From Bacteroidia bacterium (GTDB taxonomy: Bacteria; Bacteroidota; Bacteroidia; Bacteroidales; Paludibacteraceae), in assembly GCA_009930305.1 (NCBI GenBank), contig RZYM01000002.1:124001-188000 (forward strand): a DNA stretch of 64,000 nucleotides, read 5' to 3'. The notes below the pieces were generated by a model, which worked only from the letters and a program-made list of their open reading frames with translations, was not told the origin of the DNA and ran no database searches. Both the position numbers and the translations under genes were made by a program. Position 1 is the first letter of the stretch, and each line of letters opens with the position of its first letter. This document shows, piece by piece, positions 39,656 through 47,913 of this stretch.

Positions 39656-40225
39656 ATGCGTCTTAAATCATTATTAATCACACCATTAATCTCAATAAGC
39701 AGCATCAATGCACAAGAATTTACAGAATGGAGCACTACTTCATACGAATCTGGAATCACTCCCGATTGTTCTCAGGTAAGCCCGGAATATGCAGATAGTA
39801 TAAATAATTTTCTAAAAATTAAAGTAGGTGCAAATACAGATGTTATTGTAAGATTGATGCGAATAAGCGAGCCAAAAGATGTATGCATTCGTTCTGTATA
39901 TGTAAGAAGCAACGAAAGCTACGAAATGAGACAAATTCCTGAAGATGTTTACTACATTAAAATAGCATACGGCAAAGATTATAGAGAAAAAAACGATAGT
40001 ACAGGATGCTTCGGCAAATTTTTCACAAACGAAAAATTCGAAAAGGGCAAAGATTTATTGGATTTTACCCGCGCCAAACAAGCTGATAGAATTATTGATG
40101 GTAAAAAACATGAAGTATGGCATCTGCCAACATACGAGATTTTTTTAGATGCTTCGGAATTTACGCCTGATGATAAAAAAACGATGAATAACAATAGCAT
40201 TTCCGAACGAGAATTCAATAAATAA
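39656..40225 (+). CDS. Secreted protein of unknown function
   Basis: A 189-aa protein with a signal peptide (MRLKSLLITPLISISSINA) ending before QEFTEW. The start at 39656 was chosen because upstream in-frame codons give no signal sequence. The core VIVRLMRISEPKDVCIRSVYVRSNESYEMRQIPEDVYYIKIAYGKDY looks like a small beta-sandwich. Similar segments (receiving an IPxGxYYxKIAYGKxW pattern) occur in Bacteroidota exported proteins, but I know no function. The last about 20 residues are polar. It stands alone, 151 bp before the regulator gene. Confidence 0.7.
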   Translation: MRLKSLLITPLISISSINAQEFTEWSTTSYESGITPDCSQVSPEYADSINNFLKIKVGANTDVIVRLMRISEPKDVCIRSVYVRSNESYEMRQIPEDVYYIKIAYGKDYREKNDSTGCFGKFFTNEKFEKGKDLLDFTRAKQADRIIDGKKHEVWHLPTYEIFLDASEFTPDDKKTMNNNSISEREFNK

Positions 40226-40315
40226 TATTATTATATACTATTGCATATTTATGTAGGCCAAGAAAACGTGTATTTATTTGTACGCTTACATTTAATCTAA
40301 TCTCTAAATATGAGA

Positions 40316-40344
40316 TTGACATATATAGTAAAACCCTATCTTTG
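40316..40344 (+). promoter_or_regulatory. Promoter of the hemerythrin-LuxR regulator gene
   Basis: TTG (40316-40318), 18 bp, TATCTTTG (40337-40344): a good match to the Bacteroidota consensus, 33 bp before the ATG at 40377. Confidence 0.65.
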
Positions 40345-40376
40345 CAAAGTAAATATGATGATTAGTATATGAAATT

Positions 40377-41318
40377 ATGACATACAAAGAAGATACACAT
40401 ATTTCCGATATTATTGCCGGCAATTACAACCAAGTATTGTTGATGGAACATTTAGGCATGCCATTGATAGTACAAAGAAAAACTGTGAAAGAAATTTGCG
40501 CAGAAAATAATATCAACCCCAATTTGTACCTCGCTTTTGCTGAACTTTACAATGGGATGGAAGTTGTTCATGTACCTGATTTTAACAAGAATGACATTAA
40601 CTGCATCCTTAATTATCTTAAAAATTGCCACAAATATTATTTAAACGAAAAAACACCCAGAATAAAAGACTATGTAAAACAAATTTCTGAATCAAATCAT
40701 AGTTCTGGCATCAAACTACTTAATGATTTTGTAAATAGCTACATTGAAGAACTTAATGAGCATTTTGAATACGAAAATGATATTGTATTCCCTTATATTT
40801 CAGCATTATCGCAAAATCAAACACTTGACTCTTCATATAGTGTTACCATTTATAAGCAACATCATAATAATATTGATGAAAGTTTATCTGACGTTAAAGA
40901 ACTACTCATCAAATACTTAAACTTTACAGACAAAGAAAACATTAGACGGAAACTGCTTTCTTGTTTGTTCGAATTAGAATATGAGCTAAAGATTCATTCG
41001 CATATTGAAGACAACATATTAATTCCTTTAGTTGAAAAGTATGAGCATATAGAGCATACACAAAAAGAAAAAAGCGACAATATATTGTCAAAACGTGAGA
41101 TAGACGTACTAAAATATCTTATTGAAGGATTATCAAACAAAGAAGTTGCTGAGAAATTATTTTTATCAACGCACACAGTTGTATCACATCGAAAAAACAT
41201 CTGTGAAAAGACAGGAATAAAATCATTGCCAGGACTTACAATATACGCTATCTTAAATGGTATTATAAATATAGACAGCTTGGAAGAAAAGCAAATGCCA
41301 AACGCAACAACAATATAA
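40377..41318 (+). CDS. Regulator with a di-iron hemerythrin/RIC-like domain fused to a LuxR-type HTH
   Basis: A 313-aa cytoplasmic protein with no signal or membrane segment. Residues about 75-220 are a four-helix bundle with the candidate ligands His85, His129, Glu133, His162/163, His207 and Glu211. The H129-x3-E133 and H207-x3-E211 spacing resembles the di-iron site of YtfE/RIC. Residues about 238-300 are a LuxR/NarL-type HTH (LSKREIDVLKYLIEGLSNKEVAEKLFLSTHTVVSHRKNI). I infer an iron-, oxygen- or NO-responsive transcription factor. It precedes the porin-feoAB operon and may control it. Confidence 0.85.
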   Translation: MTYKEDTHISDIIAGNYNQVLLMEHLGMPLIVQRKTVKEICAENNINPNLYLAFAELYNGMEVVHVPDFNKNDINCILNYLKNCHKYYLNEKTPRIKDYVKQISESNHSSGIKLLNDFVNSYIEELNEHFEYENDIVFPYISALSQNQTLDSSYSVTIYKQHHNNIDESLSDVKELLIKYLNFTDKENIRRKLLSCLFELEYELKIHSHIEDNILIPLVEKYEHIEHTQKEKSDNILSKREIDVLKYLIEGLSNKEVAEKLFLSTHTVVSHRKNICEKTGIKSLPGLTIYAILNGIINIDSLEEKQMPNATTI

Positions 41319-41323
41319 ATAAC

Positions 41324-41341
41324 ATCCCATTTTTATGGGAT
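41324..41341. promoter_or_regulatory. Perfect 7-4-7 palindrome between the regulator and the porin gene
   Basis: ATCCCATttttATGGGAT, 5 bp after the regulator stop and about 70 bp upstream of the predicted porin transcription start. The size suits an operator for a dimeric LuxR-type protein. A short terminator is the alternative, but no T-run follows. Confidence 0.45.
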
Positions 41342-41373
41342 ATGGCATCATAAAATTTGACATATTCTTGCGA

Positions 41374-41404
41374 TTGTAGATTTTTTTCAACACCCATACA
41401 TTTG
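41374..41404 (+). promoter_or_regulatory. Promoter of the porin-feoAB operon
   Basis: TTG (41374-41376), 20 bp, TACATTTG (41397-41404). Predicted start near 41410, giving a leader of about 35 nt before the porin ATG at 41444. Confidence 0.7.
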
Positions 41405-41443
41405 CGGTGTAAAACAAATTTATTAACGAATAATGTCAGACAA

Positions 41444-42568
41444 ATGAAAAAAAAATTTATAGTTGCGATTATATGTAACTTCGCACTAACAACTACAAAC
41501 ATTGCAAATGCGTACGAAGCAGGACCGTTTATCTTAGAAGCAGCATACATTGGAGATGTAGTAGGTAATTTACACGGAGGTATAAAAACAGGAGCAGCCT
41601 ACATGGGAAAAACCGATTTAGCCGTTAGTTTTCACACCGAGCGCGCAAAATGGTGGAAAGGTGGTACCTTAAAAGTAAAATTTGAAAACACACATGGTGA
41701 CACACCTAGTACTGACTTAGTTGGCGACTTTCAGATATTTAGCAATATTGAAGCAGGAAATCATACCTACCTTTCTGAATTGTGGTACGCACAACAAATA
41801 AAACGAGTTCATTTACAAATCGGACTTATTGATATGAATAGTAATTTTATGGTAACAGATCATGCCGGCATATTTATGAATAGCTCATTTGGTGTTCCTT
41901 CAACAATTTCAACAAACAATCCTATCCCTATATTTCCGATAACAGGTTTAGGCTTTACGATACAATATGCTGTAACAGAAGGACTTCAGTTGTCAGGTGG
42001 AGTATTCGATGGGACCCAAAAAGATTGGGATGAGAATCCATACAATGTAAATTGGTCATTCAGTAAATACGATGGTGTATTTAGCATTATGGAAGCACAG
42101 TCTACATATAGCATTTTTAAAAACTTAGAATCTAATTTTAAATTAGGTGGCTACAATTGGTGGCACGTTGATCCGTCAAACAGTTTAGATAAATATAATT
42201 ATGGTTTGTATCTGAGTTTAGAACAAGAAGTATTTCATACCTCATCGGATGCAACTATGCACGTATTTTCACAATTTTCATGGGCACCTTCTGAATATAA
42301 TTACAACGATGTATATTTTAGTTTCGGAGCTCACGCTATGGGATTTTGGAAAAAACGCCCTGCTGACGAAGCTGCAATTGGTGTGTGTATGGCATATTTT
42401 TCGTCAGACAAAGAAGCAGAAACAAACTTAGAACTTAGTTATAAATTCAGTTTCCTGAATCATATTTACTTGCAGCCTAATTTTGCATGTGTGTTTAACC
42501 CTAAAGGGACAGAAGCCCATTTAGATACAGCCGTTCTTTTAGGATTGCGCTTCGGCCTTAATTTTTGA
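41444..42568 (+). CDS. OprB-type (carbohydrate-selective-like) porin
   Basis: A 374-aa outer-membrane protein. A signal peptide (MKKKFIVAIICNFALTTTNIANA) follows the chosen ATG at 41444; upstream codons precede the predicted transcription start. The body is a barrel with the OprB pattern: an N-terminal GGIKTGAAYMGKTDLAV stretch, KWWKGGTLKVKFENTHG, a SELWYAQQIKRVHLQIGLID strand and a Gly-Phe-rich C-terminus ending NF. It lies 24 bp before feoAB with no promoter between, so it may serve metal uptake rather than sugar uptake; the family assignment does not fix the substrate. Confidence 0.8.
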   Translation: MKKKFIVAIICNFALTTTNIANAYEAGPFILEAAYIGDVVGNLHGGIKTGAAYMGKTDLAVSFHTERAKWWKGGTLKVKFENTHGDTPSTDLVGDFQIFSNIEAGNHTYLSELWYAQQIKRVHLQIGLIDMNSNFMVTDHAGIFMNSSFGVPSTISTNNPIPIFPITGLGFTIQYAVTEGLQLSGGVFDGTQKDWDENPYNVNWSFSKYDGVFSIMEAQSTYSIFKNLESNFKLGGYNWWHVDPSNSLDKYNYGLYLSLEQEVFHTSSDATMHVFSQFSWAPSEYNYNDVYFSFGAHAMGFWKKRPADEAAIGVCMAYFSSDKEAETNLELSYKFSFLNHIYLQPNFACVFNPKGTEAHLDTAVLLGLRFGLNF

Positions 42569-42592
42569 AATAACAAAAAAAACAATATAAGA

Positions 42593-44962
42593 ATGAAATT
42601 ATCTGAACTACAAACAGGCAAAACAGGAATTATAGTCAAAGTATTAGGTTCCGGAAATTTTAGAAAACGCATCATCGAAATGGGTTTTATTCGTGGCAAG
42701 AAAGTAGAGGTTATACTTAATGCCCCACTAAAAGATCCTATTAAGTATAAGGTGATGGACTATGAGGTTTCATTAAGACGTAATGAAGCATCATTAGTAG
42801 AAATCATAAGTGAAGAAGAAGCAAAAGCACAAAGAAAAGAACATCAAGATCTTCCTGTTGGTATAGAAGAACCTGTTCAAATAATGGAACATATTGCAAC
42901 AGAGAAGAGTAAAACAATTAATGTTGCGTTAGTTGGTAACCCGAATGCCGGTAAAACATCATTATTTAATATCGCATCCGGCTCTCACGAACATGTAGGT
43001 AATTACAGTGGAGTTACTGTAGATGCAAAAGAAGGACATTTTTCGTTTGGAGGATATAAATTTAATATCTTCGATTTACCAGGAACATATTCTCTATCTG
43101 CCTATACACCTGAAGAAATATACGTTCGTAAGCATATATTTGAAAAGATGCCTGATATCATCATCAACATTGTATCTGCATCTACATTAGAACGTAATTT
43201 ATATCTAACGACTCAACTTATTGATATGGATATTCCAATGGTAATAGCCTTAAATATGTATGACGAATTAGAAAAAAGTGGTGCAAAACTCGACTATAAA
43301 GCTCTGGGGAGATTGCTTGGCGTCCCTATTGTACCTACCATAGCCAGCGAGGGTTTTAGTGGTAATAGTGGCTTAAATACTTTATTCGAAACACTTATCA
43401 AGGTATATGAAAATGAAGAGCCAACAGTACGACATATACATATTAACCATGGCGGCGACTTGCAAGATGCAATTGACAAATTAAATATACTCATTAAACA
43501 AGCAGGCAACTTTGAAAGTCAGATTGCAAGCAGATTCTTTGCCATTAAGTTATTGGAAAAAGACAAAGAAGCTGATAAATACCTAAAAACACTCGACAAT
43601 GCAAAAGATCTTTATAATTTTAGAGATAAGGTAAGCCCACATATAGAAGAAGAAAAGCAAGAAGATTGTGAATCAGCAATTATAAATGCAAAATACGGAT
43701 TTATTGCAGGAGCATTAGCAGAGACCTACGTTGAAGGTAAAAAAGAAACATTTAAACTTACACGCATACTCGACCCTATTGTTACTCATAAATTTTGGGG
43801 ATACCCTATTTTCTTCATTTTTATGTGGATTATGTTTGAGTGTACATTTTCGCTAGGTGCATATCCACAAGATTGGATTGACATGGGAGTTGAGTGGTTG
43901 GGTAATTTTATTTCTGATATAATGAGCGACGGACCTCTAAAAGACCTAATCGTAGATGGTATAATAGGAGGCGTTGGCGGAGTAATTGTATTCTTACCAA
44001 ACATATTGATTCTATACTTCTTTATATCATTAATGGAAGATTCGGGATACCTTTCGAGAGCAGCATTTATTATGGATAAAATAATGCATAAGATGGGCTT
44101 ACACGGTAAATCTTTTGTACCTATGCTTATGGGATTTGGATGCAGTGTTCCCGCTATAATGGCAACAAGGACACTTGAAAGTAAGAATAGCCGACTTATT
44201 ACAATGTTGGTAACCCCATTTATGTCGTGCAGCGCAAGACTTCCTGTTTACGTGCTACTTACTGCAGCCTTCTTCCCGAAAAATGCAGCATTTGTGATGT
44301 TATCATTATATGCAATAGGAATTGCTGTCGCTGTAATAATGGCTAGAGTATTTAAAAGGTTTATATTTAAGGGTGATGATGCTCCATTTGTAATGGAATT
44401 GCCTCCATACAGAGTACCGACTATTAAGTCTGCACTTCATCACATGTGGGAAAAGTCTCTACAATATCTTAAAAAGATGGGAACAATTATTTTATTTGCA
44501 TCAATCGTTATATGGGCTTTAGGATATTTCCCTCTAAAAAAAGAAGACGATACTATGCAAGTGCATCAAGAAAACAGCTATATAGGGAAACTGGGACATT
44601 TCATTGAGCCGGCAATAAAACCATTAGGCTTTGATTGGAAAATGGGTATCGGAATAATCGCCGGATTACCTGCAAAAGAACTTGTTGTTAGTACTCTATC
44701 TGTATTATACACGGGTGATGATGAATCGGAAGATAGCCCTAGACTTGCCGAATCGTTACAAAACGACAAAGCATTTAATCCTGTTGTTGCTTTTGGCTAC
44801 ATGGTATTCATATTACTATGTTTCCCTTGTGTAGCAACAATTGTGGCAATTAAAAACGAATCCGGATCCTGGAAATGGGGAATATTCTCGGCTATTTATT
44901 CAACATCAATCGCATGGATAATGGCATTTATAATTTTTCAAATAGGTAGCTTATGGATATAA
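42593..44962 (+). CDS. feoB: Ferrous iron transporter, FeoA-FeoB fusion
   Basis: A 789-aa inner-membrane Fe(II) transporter. Residues 1-72 are a FeoA (SH3-like) domain (MKLSELQTGKTGIIVKVLGS). After a linker, the FeoB G domain has GNPNAGKTS (115-123), DLPG (161-164) and NMYD. The membrane part contains the two Gate motifs and conserved Cys/Gly segments (GFGCSVPAIMATRTLESK, FMSCSARLPVYVLL). FeoA-FeoB fusions are common in this phylum. The final codons overlap the start of a Cys-rich peptide gene. Confidence 0.96.
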   Translation: MKLSELQTGKTGIIVKVLGSGNFRKRIIEMGFIRGKKVEVILNAPLKDPIKYKVMDYEVSLRRNEASLVEIISEEEAKAQRKEHQDLPVGIEEPVQIMEHIATEKSKTINVALVGNPNAGKTSLFNIASGSHEHVGNYSGVTVDAKEGHFSFGGYKFNIFDLPGTYSLSAYTPEEIYVRKHIFEKMPDIIINIVSASTLERNLYLTTQLIDMDIPMVIALNMYDELEKSGAKLDYKALGRLLGVPIVPTIASEGFSGNSGLNTLFETLIKVYENEEPTVRHIHINHGGDLQDAIDKLNILIKQAGNFESQIASRFFAIKLLEKDKEADKYLKTLDNAKDLYNFRDKVSPHIEEEKQEDCESAIINAKYGFIAGALAETYVEGKKETFKLTRILDPIVTHKFWGYPIFFIFMWIMFECTFSLGAYPQDWIDMGVEWLGNFISDIMSDGPLKDLIVDGIIGGVGGVIVFLPNILILYFFISLMEDSGYLSRAAFIMDKIMHKMGLHGKSFVPMLMGFGCSVPAIMATRTLESKNSRLITMLVTPFMSCSARLPVYVLLTAAFFPKNAAFVMLSLYAIGIAVAVIMARVFKRFIFKGDDAPFVMELPPYRVPTIKSALHHMWEKSLQYLKKMGTIILFASIVIWALGYFPLKKEDDTMQVHQENSYIGKLGHFIEPAIKPLGFDWKMGIGIIAGLPAKELVVSTLSVLYTGDDESEDSPRLAESLQNDKAFNPVVAFGYMVFILLCFPCVATIVAIKNESGSWKWGIFSAIYSTSIAWIMAFIIFQIGSLWI

Positions 44963-45129
44963 ATATTGAATGGATAATTGTTATTATTATACTTACAATA
45001 GCAATAGTTTACATCGGCATTTACATATATAGGTCATTTAATCGTAAAAAAGGATGTTGCGATAACAATAAAACTTGTAACGGCAACAGTAACAGCGATA
45101 TGTGCGCAAACTGCCCACTTCGTAAATAA
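44953..45129 (+). CDS. FeoB-associated Cys-rich membrane peptide
   Basis: A 58-aa gene in the frame overlapping the feoB end by 10 bp. One N-terminal membrane helix (WIIVIIILTIAIVYIGIYIY, about residues 7-26) is followed by a basic stretch and a Cys-rich tail: GCC, CNGN, CANC (five Cys). This layout matches the small FeoB-associated Cys-rich proteins found downstream of feoB in many bacteria; they may take the place of FeoC. The overlap suggests translational coupling. Confidence 0.85.
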   Translation: MDINIEWIIVIIILTIAIVYIGIYIYRSFNRKKGCCDNNKTCNGNSNSDMCANCPLRK

Positions 45130-45136
45130 CAAAAAT

Positions 45137-45166
45137 ATATCCCCGAAAACTTACTTTCGGGGATAT
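45137..45166. terminator. Terminator of the porin-feoAB operon, probably bidirectional
   Basis: A perfect 12-bp stem: ATATCCCCGAAA pairs with TTTCGGGGATAT around a 6-nt loop. On the minus strand it is followed by ATTTTTG, so it may also back up termination of the RNA gene transcribed towards it. The plus side has no T-run. Confidence 0.8.
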
Positions 45167-45209
45167 TAAAAACATAGTTTTTAGAGAATATGTAATGTTC
45201 TGTAAGGGC

Positions 45210-45386
45210 AAAAAAAACCGTACCGCAAATTTTATGATCCGAACTCGTTAATAGTAGGATTTGAGGCCCCGGAACTCTTTGTAATCCGCCCAATCAGTTG
45301 CCTGATAGCGGCACGCCATTGATAAATACCGAAGTTGCTCGTTTTAGAAATAGATTGTTAAGTTTCCCAAAATATTGCGATACGGT
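45210..45386 (-). ncRNA. Structured RNA, probable 6S RNA
   Basis: About 177 nt on the minus strand with its own perfect promoter. The 5-prime end (ACCGTATCGCAA) pairs with the 3-prime end (TTGCGGTACGGT), with one G-U or equivalent pair, and the stem can be extended inwards (AAACTTAA with TTAACGAGTT). Directly after it come eight T, an intrinsic terminator. Inside is a hairpin with ATCAG/CTGAT and a GCAA tetraloop (45286-45311). Size, single long closing stem and central open region fit a 6S-type RNA, which in this phylum is the 6S-Flavo class. No ORF with a recognised product lies here. tmRNA, SRP RNA and RNase P RNA signatures are absent. Confidence 0.6.
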
Positions 45387-45390
45387 AATT

Positions 45391-45420
45391 CAAAGATACA
45401 ATTATTTTTCAAATACTCAA
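45391..45420 (-). promoter_or_regulatory. Promoter of the probable 6S RNA
   Basis: On the minus strand TTG (45420-45418), 19 bp, TATCTTTG (45398-45391). The predicted start near 45386 coincides with the first base of the closing stem. Confidence 0.75.
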
Positions 45421-45696
45421 ACATTCTATTAATTTTTATCATTATTATTCAATTTTATTTTTTGACTAAAACTTTTGTATTATTATAACTGCATGCAAAT
45501 CAGGTGATTTTACTTATATCAGATAACTCGTTTGACAAGGATAAATAAAACGAATGATTTTGGTTAAAATCTTCACACGAAATTGTTTACCAAAATCTAA
45601 CACGTTTTCGGTATTAATGTTTTATTAGGAATAATAAAAAAAAATAGCTAATTTTGTACGATTTTTTTGAGTTAAAAACAAGTAAATGTTATTTGT
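45421..45696 (+). promoter_or_regulatory. pnp upstream region
   Basis: A non-coding AT-rich stretch. TAATTTTG (45649-45656) is a candidate -7 box about 40 bp before pnp, without a clear TTG. GATTTTGGT (45556-45564) and ACCAAAATC (45589-45597) form a 9-bp inverted repeat upstream of it. I see no gene here. Confidence 0.4.
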
Positions 45697-47850
45697 ATGA
45701 ATGTAGTAACAAAAACCATCACACTCGGTGATGGAAGGACCATTACCCTGGAAACAGGCAAGTTAGCAAAACAAGCTGATGGAGCAGTAATGGTAACCAT
45801 GGGTAAAACCATGTTATTGGCTACGGTTTGCTCGGCCAAGGACGCAGTTCCTGGTACCGATTTTATGCCACTTACCGTAGAGTATAAAGAAAAATTCGCA
45901 TCAAACGGAAAATTCCCAGGCGGATTTACACGTCGAGAAGGACGCGCATCAGACTACGAAATTCTGACAGCACGTTTAGTAGACCGCGCATTACGTCCCC
46001 TATTCCCTGACGATTTTCACGCTGAAACATTTGTAAATGTTACTATGTATTCGGCAGACGGCGAAGATATGCCTGATGCATTAGCCGGTTTAGCTGCATC
46101 AGCAGCAATCGCAGTAAGCGATATACCATTTCACGGACCGATTTCAGAAGTTCGCGTAGCTCGTATAGACGGGAAATTTGTAATAAACCCAACTTTTGAA
46201 CAATTAGAGAAGGCTGACCTAGACATCATCGTTGCTGCAACTATTGACAACATTATGATGGTTGAAGGTGAAATGAAAGAAGTTTCTGAGGCAGACTTGC
46301 TCGATGCAATAAAAGCTGCACACGAATCAATAAAAGTTCATTGCAAAGTTCAAATGGAATTAATGGAAGCTGCGGGTAAAACTCAAAAAAGAGTATACTG
46401 TCATGAGGTTAATGATGAGGACTTACGCAAAGACTTACACGATAAAACATACGCAAAAACATACGAATTAGCAAAATCTTGCAACACTGACAAACACTTA
46501 CGCGAAGCAAATTTCAGTGCTGTAAAAGACGAATATAAAGCACAATTTACAGAAGAAGAGTTAGCAGAAAAAGCACCTCTAATAGACCGCTACTATCATG
46601 ATGTTGAAAGAGAGGCTATGCGTCGTGCAATATTAGATGAAGGTTTACGCTTAGATGGTCGTAAAACAACCGAAATCCGTCCTATTTGGTCGGAAGTGAA
46701 TTACCTACCCGGACCTCACGGTTCAGCAGTATTTACACGTGGCGAAACTCAATCATTAAGTACTGTAACTTTAGGAACGAAGCAAGATGAAAAAATGATT
46801 GATGAAGCCTTGATAAAAGGTAACGAACATTTCTTATTACACTACAATTTCCCTCCATTTTCTACCGGTGAAGCAAAAGCACAACGCGGTATCGGTCGTC
46901 GCGAAATTGGACACGGAAACTTAGCTTGCCGCGCTCTTAAGAATATGATTCCTGAAAATTATCCATATGTAGTACGTGTAGTTTCAGATATATTGGAATC
47001 TAATGGTTCTTCATCTATGGCTACAGTATGCGCAGGATGTTTGGCACTTATGGATGCCGGTGTTCCTATCAAAGCACCTGTATCAGGTATAGCAATGGGA
47101 CTTATCTCTGAAAATAAAGGTACAAATTATGCAATCTTGTCTGATATTTTAGGAGATGAAGATCACCTAGGAGATATGGACTTTAAAGTAACCGGAACTA
47201 AAAATGGTATTACTGCTACTCAAATGGATATAAAAGTAGATGGTTTATCATTTGAAATTTTGGAGAAAGCATTAAAACAAGCACACGATGGTCGTATGTA
47301 TATTCTTGAAAAAATTCAAGAGACATTACCTGAACCACGTGCAGATTTGAAACCTCACGCTCCACGTATTGTTACAATAAATGTTCCAAAAGACATGATT
47401 GGCGCAATTATCGGTCCTGGAGGAAAAATCATACAAGGTATGCAAGCTGAAACCGGAGCCACCATTTCTATCACAGAAGCTGATGACAAAGGTGTTGTAG
47501 AAATAGCAGGAACAAACAAACAATGCATTGATGCAGCTGTTGCTAAAATCAAGGCTATTGTTGCAATTCCTGAAGTTGGTGAAGTTTATGATGCTAAAGT
47601 GAAATCTATTATGCCTTATGGTGCATTCGTAGAATTCATGCCTGGTAAAGAAGGTTTACTTCACATTTCTGAAATTAGCTGGAAACGCATTGAAACAATG
47701 GAAGATTCAGGTTTGAAAGAAAATGATATTATGTCTGTCAAATTACTTGAAATTGATCAAAAAACAGGAAAATTCAAACTATCTCACAAAGTTTTGACAG
47801 AGCGTCCTCCACGCGAACCTAAGAAAGACGAAGCTCCTAAAGCAGAGTAA
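45697..47850 (+). CDS. pnp: Polyribonucleotide nucleotidyltransferase (PNPase)
   Basis: A 717-aa phosphorolytic 3-prime exoribonuclease that forms trimeric rings. Two RNase PH domains flank a helical linker; [34 protein letters not shown] (from about residue 75) is in the first. A KH domain ([12 protein letters not shown], about 573-584) and an S1 domain (about 629-700) follow. The tail is short and charged. A strong terminator follows within 25 bp. Confidence 0.97.
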   Translation: MNVVTKTITLGDGRTITLETGKLAKQADGAVMVTMGKTMLLATVCSAKDAVPGTDFMPLTVEYKEKFASNGKFPGGFTRREGRASDYEILTARLVDRALRPLFPDDFHAETFVNVTMYSADGEDMPDALAGLAASAAIAVSDIPFHGPISEVRVARIDGKFVINPTFEQLEKADLDIIVAATIDNIMMVEGEMKEVSEADLLDAIKAAHESIKVHCKVQMELMEAAGKTQKRVYCHEVNDEDLRKDLHDKTYAKTYELAKSCNTDKHLREANFSAVKDEYKAQFTEEELAEKAPLIDRYYHDVEREAMRRAILDEGLRLDGRKTTEIRPIWSEVNYLPGPHGSAVFTRGETQSLSTVTLGTKQDEKMIDEALIKGNEHFLLHYNFPPFSTGEAKAQRGIGRREIGHGNLACRALKNMIPENYPYVVRVVSDILESNGSSSMATVCAGCLALMDAGVPIKAPVSGIAMGLISENKGTNYAILSDILGDEDHLGDMDFKVTGTKNGITATQMDIKVDGLSFEILEKALKQAHDGRMYILEKIQETLPEPRADLKPHAPRIVTINVPKDMIGAIIGPGGKIIQGMQAETGATISITEADDKGVVEIAGTNKQCIDAAVAKIKAIVAIPEVGEVYDAKVKSIMPYGAFVEFMPGKEGLLHISEISWKRIETMEDSGLKENDIMSVKLLEIDQKTGKFKLSHKVLTERPPREPKKDEAPKAE

Positions 47851-47871
47851 TAAAAATTATAGTTTATATAT

Positions 47872-47906
47872 AATAATCCCCAAAAGTCTTACTTTTGGGG
47901 ATTATT
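47872..47906. terminator. Terminator between convergent pnp and phoU
   Basis: A perfect 15-bp stem, AATAATCCCCAAAAG with its complement, around a 5-nt loop, followed by GTTTT on the plus strand. It lies 22 bp after pnp and 8 bp before the phoU stop, so it can serve both. Confidence 0.9.
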
Positions 47907-47913
47907 GTTTTAA

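Noticed and set aside
45021..45293. 90-codon minus-strand frame opposite the Cys-rich peptide gene and overlapping the RNA gene
   Set aside because: It runs through a terminator hairpin and a structured RNA, and its translation resembles no protein.
45210..45386. tmRNA, SRP RNA or RNase P RNA as identity of the structured RNA
   Set aside because: No tag ORF or tRNA-like end, no SRP tetraloop domain (GGAAGGGAGC-type) and no RNase P core (GAGGAAAGTCC) is present.
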